Shown here: piece by piece, positions 48,316 to 64,000 of the stretch | How positions within the stretch are numbered: the first letter of the stretch is position 1 | How the letters are laid out: each line of letters starts with the position of its first letter | Source: Balanoglossus misakiensis | Lineage: Eukaryota; Hemichordata | Assembly (NCBI GenBank): GCA_040954595.2 | Contig: CM082576.2 | Coordinates: 15,128,001 to 15,192,000 of the forward strand | Length of the DNA stretch: 64,000 bases | Direction: 5' to 3' | Position numbers and translations under genes: made by a program | The notes under the pieces: generated by a model | What the model was told of the DNA's origin: nothing | What the model saw: the letters and a program-made list of their open reading frames with translations, nothing else | The model's database searches: none

Positions 48316-51162
48316 ACTTGGTTCAACTTGAAGTCCGCCTTCTTTTACGTAAATGTTTTTTCTGTTGTTCAGTCTAAATGAACAAGTTAAAGAATAGCCT
48401 GAAATGATAACAGCATCTATTTTGAAATCATCGTTTTAAGACGGAAAACATTTTGACTTTGTTGTGCTGATTGAGGTTATTAGAACTGTAAAATTTAAAC
48501 TTTAACTTCTGACCTGTAAAACGCTGCAGCACAGATTGGGCAGATACTGTCCCAGCGACGAGAAATATGTGATGTAGGCTAAATGGCTACGGTGACCTTT
48601 TTTATCATCAGCGACATTTAAAAATTAAACGTGTTTTTTTTTTTAAATTCGCGCGTAGCCTAATCTTAGGGGCACCGTAGAATGACAAACGTCGCTCACA
48701 ATAAATTTATTGGATGGTTAAAATGATGACCACACAGGTTTACTAAAAATGTGAAACTAGTCAACTAGTATTATGAATATTGGCGTGCAGATATAACATA
48801 CATGTGAAAGCCCAGAAATAACGCATGTTATACAACAGAATAAATTCCGTTCCCAAAATCCCCGTATTAGTGCTTTGCAAAGATGGACATCTACTATCTT
48901 CGATTTCATGTTTGATTTGAGATGTAACGATGTATGGAGATTTGCACTGAAATCATATTGTGCGTGTAAATATAATCTAGTGTCAATAGTCGTATTTAAG
49001 GGCGACACCAACCTGTCTTTGAGCAGTTGCTGTATGCATACCGAGCGACCAGTTGTGAAATTCCCTTTTCACCCTCCGGGATATCACCGTGACGATATTA
49101 CAGCTTGACGGAAGACGGATACATGCGCATCTAAAACAGAGTCCCACCGCTTCGATTTGCGTCGAAATGGTCAAAATGTGCCATGGCGCCTTGCAATGGG
49201 TGTAGACAGGTATAGAGTCTGAATAAATGAATAAAGGTCGAGGGGTAGCCTTGTTCCACTCTGCAGAATATTTGATATGATGTCGTCAGGTGACAGATAT
49301 CAGTTTGGATATTAACTTCATTAAGGGCAACGAGGATGCGTGATCAGTAACATGCATATGTAGAGTTTGTTGACTGAACGAACATCTTCCTTTGGACTTT
49401 GCTTCATTCAGTGTCAGCTTTAAAGCGGGCGGGACAGCACACGGGATCGGGATGGCCCTGCGTACAGGTCTGCATGCTGCCGGCGTTACACGGCCTCCAC
49501 CACACGCACACCTGTACGCTGGATTACACAGCATAATAGGAGTGGCAGATACAACTTTATATTCAGTGACTACCTGCATGAAACTTTTTTTTGTCTGCTT
49601 GGGAAATATTTCCTTCGTCCTGGTCTTGTTATGCTGGAATCAAGTGCATATGAATGTGTAATGCAAGTCAGAGTAGCCCACTCAGCGCCTTTGGTTTTCT
49701 TATTTTCATTTTACATTGAGCATATACAGTAGGTGCAGGTCGCATTCTTTTCACAGTGTGTAAATAATTAACAGTCGCTCTGTATCAGCAACGACATTTC
49801 AACAGATTAGTTCGACCAGAACAGGCTTAGTTCACAAAATACTCGGAATACACGTAGCTCTTTTGGCGCTGTTCCGTCGCGGCCATGCATGAAATCTACC
49901 AGGATAACGCCTTCAACCATTGTATCCATAAAATAGCGGCCAGTTTAAACATCACAAATATTTTACGGAGTAAAACGTTTCTGTGAGTTGAAGTGACCGA
50001 AAGCAGCTCACATACTTCCCGTTTTCTAGCCTCTTCTCTCCTATAATTGGTGCACGTGTATTTAACCACAGAAAATTACAGCTTATACAAACAGGAACTG
50101 TGCCATCGTCGTAAACTACGTGCCTCTTTACGGCAACAGAGCCTCTGTTCGCGAGAATGAACTGCATCTGTCGGTTGTACGTATATGATATTCGATAGAA
50201 CTGTTAAATAGGAAAAATTAAGTCACAAAGGTTTAACATTATTTTAGTTTTTTTCTTTATCATCAAATATTTCTGTCGTTTTGTTTGCCCACGCCTGTGT
50301 GTGGACCTAATACATTGTGTAACTTGCATGACATATTTTTTCTGGTATTGGCCAGAACTTTTGTCAATTGTAGGACTTATATGTGTATAAGACTTTTAAA
50401 AGTGTAGCGCTATCTACAATTAAAGGGACAAAGTCTCTCTCTCGCTGCCCTTTTTTCCATTAATTATATTTGATACAAGACACCGTTTGTTATTCTACAT
50501 GTGGATATATAGTGAATGAACGTTCAACCACACACAACTTCCATCCCTCTTATACTGTTATAGACAGGAGAGTGAAAAAACTCGCCAAAATGAATAATCG
50601 TTCTTTACCATTTATTCATTTTGGGCGAGTTTTTTTACTCTCATATCATACAAGTGGGATGGAAGTTTTGTGTGGTTGAATGTTGATTCACTATATATCC
50701 ACATGTAGAATAACATAAACAGTGTCTGGTATCAAACATAATTGATGGAAAAAAAGGCAGCGAGAGAGAGACTTTGTCCCTTTAACTGTTCACATGTATT
50801 ACTAACAGAACAGCGTGAATAGTTTCTCACACATGACAAAAATATCTAAACTGTCGAAAGATGACGAATCTGCCCAGAGTCGAAAAATGGACCAAAAAAC
50901 ACACACCAAAATCCATGAAAAATATGGCAAAATCGACGAGAAAATATGTTTAATAATCCACAGCGAGTTTTCCATGCACTTATGTTTGTTGACAGAGTAG
51001 GTTAAATATTAAAGTGTCAACATTTGAGACTTGCCGAAAGAAATAGAAGTATTGCTGGCGTCGTGAAATCTAATTTTAATACATACACAATTTTTACTGC
51101 GATAACAAATTGCCCAGTGTAGGTGTCTTGGGGTCGTTCAGTTTCATACAGAGCATGCGCAA
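48316..51162. other. Intergenic region between OST-alpha-like paralogues 3 and 4
   Basis: Holds a complete family 2 MITE (50420-50785) and a short GC-rich stretch at about 49415-49510 that stands out from its AT-rich surroundings. No gene could be supported. Confidence 0.45.
50420..50785. mobile_element. TTAA foldback MITE, family 2, copy 6 (complete)
   Basis: 366 bp from TTAAAGGGACAAAGTC to GACTTTGTCCCTTTAA with the same palindromic interior as copy 5. TTAA at both borders. Confidence 0.85.
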
Positions 51163-57687
<6,525 letters not shown>

Positions 57688-57702
57688 CGAGAATGGCTAC
57701 AG

Positions 57703-59847
57703 CTGTAGAATAGGAAATCAGTAAAATGTATTTAGGATTTGCAGAATATCAACTGTGGAAAATAACTTCGTCATTACAAAGGTGCAATTATATGTTGGGT
57801 GATAGAAACAAATCAATAGAAACAAAGTCTCAGCTTCCACTATAATGATTCTGACATGCTATTTATGTATTCATCTTCACGAATGAAATCGTTGATATCG
57901 AAATCAGGTCTCTTACTTTAGAATAGATAAGATAAAAAGAAATAAGGTAGATTTGATGTGAGAAAATTGATGTGAGAAAATCAAACGTCTGCACTGTCAT
58001 TGTACAAAATTCCAACAACATGAACAAACAGCAACGCATACGATTTAGGCCTATCTGCGAATAAACACTTCCGTATTTTTCATCAACAAAAGGTGAATTT
58101 TCTGTCCCACGTGAAAAAAGAAGTTGACTGCTTTTCAAGCAATTATAAATAGCGAATAGATTAGTTGTCAGTTTAGGGTCAAAGTCTGCATCAGTCTGAG
58201 CCACGTGACCAGTCTGAATCATGTGATTAATCAAAGAGCTGTGATATTCAATACACCGTTGTCAACATTGAACTTGATGAGCACGTATTAGTAGGCATTA
58301 TTTCATATTTGACATGAGATAGATCACATTTTATCTCCAAGATCTTGAGTAATTCGGTTCCGTTTTGTGAAATAAAACGAGAGAAAAACAACGCGTACCC
58401 ACATCAAATACAATGCGGTGATAATGTACTCCACGCAGTCGACGTCTTTTGATTGATAAAAACTACCTCGCATCATACATGTCATAAGTAACATAGAAAA
58501 AAATAATATACATTCTTTTGGCATTTCTCAGGTAATTAGATCCATGGTTCTTATCAAACTCTTGATCCTAAGTGCCCCGGCAACACACTGTTTTGCCACA
58601 TGTTGCCACACAGCAAAATCAACTAAATTTAGATTTTACATCTGACTGTTCTTTAACAAATTCATCTTCGCTAGTCAAAATATATGTTTTGGACAGGGGG
58701 GGGGGGGGGGGGGGCGCCCTCAAAAACCAGGCCGAGTTACGACGCCAGGCCTTCCGCGATCGGACGACGTTATAAATGCTGCCCATGCTCGTTTTGCCTC
58801 AAACAGGTCTGTTAAATCCGTCAGTATTTGGAGACTGGCTTTCAATGTAATCATTTCACATTAAGAGAAAAATCTAGTATGGCGTAGCAAACCTCTAACA
58901 CTATACTCCCAATTTAGCCTTCCCACCCCAGTGGTTCATACGGACATTCCACAGTGGGTAAACAAAAACAAGCCATTATCATATTCGGTGAGCAAGCATG
59001 TGACCTGCACTTATAGATAACGTGGAAATTATCGTTGACTGTGTCCAAAACTAACTGCGTCGATCTGCACAACATGTAAGCAGTATTGCCTTAAATTGAT
59101 TTTTTTTGGGGGGGGGGGGGGTAAATGCCAAAGTCAATCAAACTAGGGCGTAGATATTACTCATAGTGTCATTAGGAAGCAACGGGATTTTCTAAGCGCT
59201 ATGGATATACGTATGCATTTACATTGTATAATGTTTATGTATCTTACCTTTAAAAATATTGAAAATCGAAGTCGTTAGTGTCGTCGTTTAGTGGATCACT
59301 GGGAGTTGAGAATCAACATGTTTCTGTCAAATGAGAGACGCTTTAGAGAATTAATAAATGGCTGACCGACATTTTAACAACGGCAGTGTCCGCCCACTGA
59401 GTTCAGTATCCTGTTCGACGCTGCGATAGATAACAGGTATCGCACTCCGGGACCAGCGGTGCATCGACGTTAGGTAACAGGTCGAACCTGTTCACGTCAA
59501 GTTAAATATTATTCAACTTCAGTCCCGAGGTCACCTTTTGTAAGTTGACGACATTCTAGCTGCGCGTGCTAACATTAGGCTATGTCCAGATTTAATATCT
59601 GTTTTAGTGAAAGGATATGAGAAAGAACGGTATGTATTTTTTTCTGAAGAAAAATGTGACACGCTATAGTCACATCGCCTTCGACTAGTCCTTGATGATC
59701 AGAAACGGAGCTTTTTGACGGCAGTACATCTACAACATGTGTGTGAATGTGCACAGAGATCCGCATACACCTTAAGGTTCACTCGTGAATGTGATTATTG
59801 TTGTACCGCAATCGTAGATTTTTTTCGGCGCCTAACGCCTATCCATA
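57703..59847. other. Upstream region of OST-alpha-like paralogue 4
   Basis: Contains a possible non-coding first exon ending at about 59248, and G-runs near 58697-58714 and 59107-59120. No coding region was recognised. Confidence 0.4.
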
Positions 59848-60583
59848 AGGCTGCATTCACAAACACCTCTGGAGGGGGGGGCAGGAGAATTGAGGGGGGG
59901 GGGGATTTGAAAAAATTGAGGGTATGTAAAGGGGGGGACTTGAAAACTTTGGGGACTAAATATTTATTTTGAGTCCACAAAAATGCAGTTTTGAACCCTT
60001 CATAATGCAAATGTTTCTCTTGTGGGAGGGGGACACCCCCTCCCACCCCCACCCCCGTCATTCATCAACACCTTTAAATCATTGACTGGTTTATCTAGTG
60101 TCCCAGGTCAGGGGACTTCCCCCCCCCCCATGCTAACTTTGAGCGCCGAAGGTTAAATTTGTCCTCCCCAACATACCGGTAGTTGAGTTAATTTGCTTTT
60201 GGGTTCATTAAAATGCAGTTTTGAACTCTGTATTTTGTAAAATTTTCTTCAACCCCACCCCCTTCACTTCTCGGTTTACAATGTCTCCCAACACAGAATA
60301 TAAATACTTAAAAAATAAAAACAATGTTCAGTTTTAATACCCACTGATAAGGGGAAACATCAGTTTCAAATTCTTTCCATGGGAGCGCTGTTTTTACAAG
60401 ATAAATAGGTGATGTGTTTTGCTGTGTGAAAGAAAATGGGGGGGGGGGATTTGAAAATTTTAGCAGTTCGGAAGGGGGGGTTTGAAAATATTTCGGGTTG
60501 TTGAGGGGGGCATGTGAAAATTAACGGTAAAAAAAATTGAATTCTCCCGCCCCCCCCTCCAGAGGTGTTTGTGAATGCAGCCT
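59848..60583. mobile_element. G/C-run terminal-inverted-repeat element, family 5, copy 2 (opposite orientation)
   Basis: Begins AGGCTGCATTCACAAACACC and ends GGTGTTTGTGAATGCAGCCT. Interior text such as CAATGTTCAGTTTTAATACC and GGAGCGCTGTTTTTACAAG is the reverse complement of copy 1 (16298-17083). Several runs of 7-12 G or C are present. Confidence 0.8.
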
Positions 60584-60682
60584 AACTGAAGTATGTGAGT
60601 CACTTTGTTTTTTCCAGCGCTGCAGAGAACACGCAGAGAAAATATATTCTGTGACAACGCCCCCAACGTATCATGGATAACC

Positions 60683-60683
60683 T

Positions 60684-60746
<63 letters not shown>

Positions 60747-60781
60747 TTTTATCTATCTATCTATTTATTTATTTATTCATT

Positions 60782-60821
<40 letters not shown>

Positions 60822-60841
60822 TTATTTATTAATTTATTTTT

Positions 60842-60936
<95 letters not shown>

Positions 60937-60957
60937 TTCATTCATTCATTCATTCAT

Positions 60958-61036
<79 letters not shown>

Positions 61037-61040
61037 TTCA
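60683..61040 (+). repeat. Tetranucleotide repeat (TTTA)n with (TCTA)n and (TTCA)n blocks, at a LINE 3' end
   Basis: About 355 bp of four-base units. Read on the minus strand it is (AAAT)n starting directly after the LINE 3' untranslated region (…GGTTCGTGAATG), so it is most likely the expanded tail of that retrotransposon. Confidence 0.9.
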
Positions 61041-62052
61041 TTCACGAACCAACAGGTTGCCCCAATAACAGGTTCGTTTAAAATAAAAAGACTGTACAGA
61101 ATAAAAAAGAAGCAATAAAAAAAGCTCAATAACAACAGACAAACAAATAAACTTAATGACAAGACATTGACGCAAAAACATCATTTGAAAAAAATCATTC
61201 AGTAAAAAGGAGTTTGTATAAAGCATGTCGAAAACTGGTATAGTTACCAAATATATCAACATTTTCCTTGTGACAGATAGAATTAAAATAAGTCTGGGAT
61301 CGCGATAAAAATGAGTGTTTCATGACATTCGTACGTGATGATACTATTCTAAAAAGAACAGTCCGTCTCAAAGAAAAAACAGGAATGTTAAAATTGATTT
61401 GTGCAAGCGCATCTGTTCAGATACTTTGTAATAAGATTGCAGGATTTTAAAAAGAAACATTGTGTCTAAAAAATTACGCCTGTCCTGAATTGTAGGCGGG
61501 CGGTTTTATAACATAAATTATTATACATATCCCTTGAATAAGCCACTGATGAACGCAAGCAGAGATATTTGATGAGCTTAATTTGGACTCTTTCAAGTTT
61601 CCGAATTAAATATGTTTGATGGGGTGACCAGATGGGCGAGCAATATTCAACGTGGCTTCTGACAAAGGAGATATATAATGTTCTTAAAACTTCTATACTG
61701 TTAAAATATTTACAATTACGCTTGATAAATCCAAGCATTCTAAAAGCCTTTGAAACAACATGATTTATGTGCATACTCCAGTTGAGTTTGCCTGTTAAAA
61801 ATACACCTAGGTCTTTTACAGAGTTTGTACGATTCAAAACTGACTGTTTACCACACCTGTAAGAAAATATGTTGACATTCTGCCTTAATGTGAACGAAAT
61901 ACAGGAACACTTTTCAATATTTAATGATAACTTCCATTTGTTTGTCCACTTTACAACTTGGTTGATATATCCCCAAGGTATATTAAAATACCATATCAGC
62001 AATTTATACAAATACATGTACATGTATAGCCAGGCGGTGTGGGTAATTTTCT
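61041..62052 (-). pseudogene. CR1/Jockey-like LINE: reverse transcriptase C-terminal part and 3' end (degraded)
   Basis: Minus-strand reading includes WTNKWKLSLNIEKCSCISFT, SVKDLGVFLTGKLNWSMHIN, KAFRMLGFIKRN and LYISFVRSHVEYCSPIWSP. This is the order seen in the thumb and C-terminal region of CR1/Jockey-type reverse transcriptases. Past an internal stop, recognisable C-terminal text continues in shifted frames (VRTNVMKHSFLSRSQT, then FGNYTSFRHALYKLLF) to about 61203. A short 3' untranslated region and the (AAAT)n tail follow. Stops and frameshifts make this copy dead. Confidence 0.75.
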
Positions 62053-62432
62053 TCAATAGCCGCGCATAAACTAATGCATAAATTATGAATTGCTATGAGC
62101 AACTCCTCATCACCTCACGTAATCCTACTTTTGATGCGGTAATTACTGATGTCTTCTTTAATGATCTGAATTTTTAAAATTGTCTGATGAAAAGCGGAAC
62201 TCCCTCGAATGTCTTTTAACAAAATTGGAAATTCATAATGCATTGAAGTCAGTCCCCGGAACCGATCCCCCTGGAAGTGATGGGTCCCCGCCAGAATTTT
62301 ATATCGCATTTTTGAACGAAAACGGTAATGTTTTAGCTGAAGCCCTGAATGAAGTTTTTCTTATTGGAAAAATGACAACCTCACAGAAACAAGCGGTGAT
62401 CGCACTCATACCAAAATCCGACAAGGGTTTAA
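62053..62432 (+). pseudogene. L1/Tx1-like LINE reverse transcriptase fragment A
   Basis: Plus strand: KLSDEKRNSLECLLTKLEIH, ALKSVPGTDPPGSDGSPPEF, EALNEVFLIGKMTTSQKQAV and IALIPKSDKGLK. It matches the N-terminal fingers region of L1/Tx1-type reverse transcriptases (ALKSMPxxKSPGPDGLPVEF; QRxGVITLIPK in consensus form). It stops where a MITE begins at 62433. The leading part (62053-62170) is degraded. Confidence 0.75.
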
Positions 62433-62668
62433 AGTGAAGGGGTCGTCGCGCCGTATTTGTTTGTTTACAAGAATTACAATTCATCTACGAATCCCTGAAA
62501 TTAGATCATTCTTAGAATGAACGAAGCAGCCAACCGTATATCGTAGACTGGGCATGACAGCAGCTGAAGATCCTGGTAGGTCGTGGTGACTGCAGTGAGG
62601 TTTGTGCTGGTATGGGATTCTCATTGAGGGGGACACCCACGCGGCGCGACAACTTCTTCTCTATCCCT
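62433..62668. mobile_element. MITE copy A inserted at the end of RT fragment A
   Basis: Begins TTTAAAGTGAAGGGGTCGTC / GCGCC and ends with the GGCGCGACAACTTCTTC inverted form. Internal text GAATGAACGAAGCAGCCAAC is shared with copy B. Confidence 0.65.
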
Positions 62669-63125
62669 GCAGTTATCCACGGTTTCCGTATTTTTCTTTT
62701 CGAACTACGCTTTTTAGAAATCAATGGAGCATGCTTATTAGAAATATTCGAGAAAATCCTTTTAAAATGAGTCATATGCTATATTAGCATCAGTACTCTC
62801 ATACACAGCTGCCCAATTGACACTATTCAACTCATCTTGAAATGAAAATATATCAAAATTATATTTGTATAAATATGATCAATAACCGTTCTTGAGTGAT
62901 CTGATATTCGTGTTGGCACAGTGATCATTTGAGTTAGGTTAAAAGAAGACATACTATTTTTTTTATTAAAATTGACTGTTTCATATAAAATGTAAATCAT
63001 ACGCATTGACATTTAAGTCACCCACAAGTATGCACTGCATCTTCTTATGGTCAATATCAGTCAATGCAGATTCAAGACTTTCAAGGAATTCGCCTATATT
63101 AGTGTTTGATTTCCTATACACTACT
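62660..63125 (-). pseudogene. CR1/Jockey-like LINE: endonuclease C-terminal part and linker (degraded)
   Basis: Minus strand: GEFLESLESALTDID, then MQCILVGDLNV with the GDxN endonuclease motif. After a frameshift come FNLTQMITVPTRISDHSRTV and IDHIYTN, then the linker SNISNKHAPLISKKRS and KPWITAGI, typical of the segment between endonuclease and reverse transcriptase. It is probably the upstream part of the element whose 3' end is at 61041-62052. Confidence 0.75.
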
Positions 63126-63126
63126 C

Positions 63127-64000
63127 CATATGGTTAAGGCTAAGTTGGAAAAACTGTGGGAATACGTAGTGAAAAGGGAAACCATGGTAAGATCAGGGAC
63201 CAAGCGGTACTCAGAAGGCGAGAAAAGCTAAGTATTTTCTAAATCTAGAGAAAATGAATCACGATAAAAATTACACTCTGAATTAAAGACAGATGAAGAT
63301 GTTCCCATTGCAGATAACGCGAAAATACTTAATGTATAAATTAGGAATTACTATGAGCTCCCTCGAATGTCTTTTAACAAAATTGGAAATTCATAATGCA
63401 TTGAAGTCAGTCCCCGGAACCGATCCCCCTGGAAGTGATGGGCCCCCGCCAGAATTTTATATTGCATTTTTGAACGAAAACGGTACTGTTTTAGCTGAAG
63501 CCCTGAATGAAGTTTTTCTTATTGGAAAAAATGACAGCCTCACAGAAAAAAGCAGTGATCACACTCATATCAAAATCCGGAGGATTTAAAGTGAAGAGGT
63601 CGTCGCGCCTCATTTGTTTGTTTATAAACATTAAAATTCACCCACAAATCCCTGAAATTATCTAATTCTTAGAATGAACGAAGCAGCCAACCGTAGCGTA
63701 GACTGGGCATGTAGGTTGTGGCGACTGCAGTGGGGTTTGTGTACAATGAGAGGACATATTCTCATCAAGGGAGACGCCCACGCGGCGCGACGACCGCTTC
63801 CCTGGAGACCAGTTTTATCATTGAATTCTGATTACAAAGCAGCAGCTCAGAGTATTGTCAAACGTTTGGAGAAGTTGTGCCGCCTATTATTCATGGAAAT
63901 CAAACAGCTTTCATAAAGGTCCGTAAAATTACATATAACATATGTCTTATTTCTGACGTCATCAATTGTTCCAATCACAAGAATAGAATGGGACAGGTAT
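63127..64000 (+). pseudogene. L1/Tx1-like LINE fragment B, interrupted by a MITE, running off the right edge
   Basis: Plus strand: AKLEKLWEYVVKRET, RSGTKRYSEGEKS, LKTDEDVPIADNAKIL, then the reverse transcriptase text SLECLLTKLEIHNALKSVPG, DPPGSDGPPPEFYIAFLNE and EALNEVFLIGK. After the MITE at 63590-63803 it resumes as WRPVLSLNSDYKAAAQSIVK, PPIIHGNQTAFIK and ITYNICLISDVI. Stops and frameshifts occur. The stretch present between GAATTGCTATGAG and CTCCCTCG in fragment A is deleted here. Confidence 0.8.
63590..63803. mobile_element. MITE copy B inserted inside the reverse transcriptase coding sequence
   Basis: Inverted ends GAAGAGGTCGTCGCGCC and GGCGCGACGACCGCTTC, with TTAA directly before the left end. 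It separates IKSGGFK from WRPVLSL, which are adjacent in intact reverse transcriptases. Confidence 0.75.

Noticed and set aside
49392-49661. 90-codon plus-strand open frame in the GC-rich stretch
   Set aside because: No recognisable domain, splice context or paralogue support.
60605-61068. Open frames of repeated YLFI
   Set aside because: By-product of the (TTTA)n LINE tail.

Overview
This is a eukaryotic genomic window with GT-AG introns, long AT-rich introns, dispersed inverted-repeat elements, non-LTR retrotransposon remains and simple-sequence tracts. Gene content and the style of the repeats (including frequent short runs such as TAGGCCTA) suggest an invertebrate deuterostome such as a hemichordate, echinoderm or cephalochordate. 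The phylum is an inference and was not established. No bacterial-style operons, CRISPR arrays or convincing tRNA/rRNA genes were seen.

Layout. (1) 1-947, minus strand: the 5' end of a secreted CUB-domain protein gene (signal-peptide exon plus a partial CUB exon). (2) 2942-26779, plus strand: 27 exons of the bifunctional glutamyl-prolyl-tRNA synthetase EPRS, from just before the GluRS HIGH motif through three WHEP repeats to the ProRS stop codon. It comes to 1,328 codons plus stop with every junction in phase; the N-terminal GST-like exons were not found. Its introns hold many small transposons. (3) 28427-57687, minus strand: four complete tandem paralogues of organic solute transporter alpha (SLC51A/OST-alpha family), each with seven core coding exons (58/61, 155, 74, 156/159, 112 and 241-259 bp, then a variable last exon) and identical intron phases 1-0-2-2-0-1. 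The first paralogue has one extra symmetric 105-bp exon. EPRS and this cluster are convergent. (4) 59848-64000: a G-rich terminal-inverted-repeat element, a CR1/Jockey-like LINE 3' end with a long (AAAT)n tail, and a nest of LINE fragments on both strands with an inserted MITE.

Most unusual feature: in the fourth OST-alpha paralogue, the junction between the 253-bp transmembrane exon and its intron has been amplified into a minisatellite of about 33 x 60 bp (52320-54297). Every unit repeats the end of the exon and a perfect GTAAGT 5' splice site, so one exon faces about 33 nearly identical donors. The same exon has a (GAT)n tract of about 59 units ending about 20 bp from its acceptor. Units next to the exon carry an in-frame stop, so only the first donor gives a full-length protein.

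Functionally, EPRS charges glutamate and proline tRNAs in the cytosol. The OST-alpha-like proteins are predicted seven-pass membrane transporter subunits, which in vertebrates pair with OST-beta to move bile acids and steroids; no OST-beta gene was seen here. No functional link between the two loci is implied beyond adjacency.
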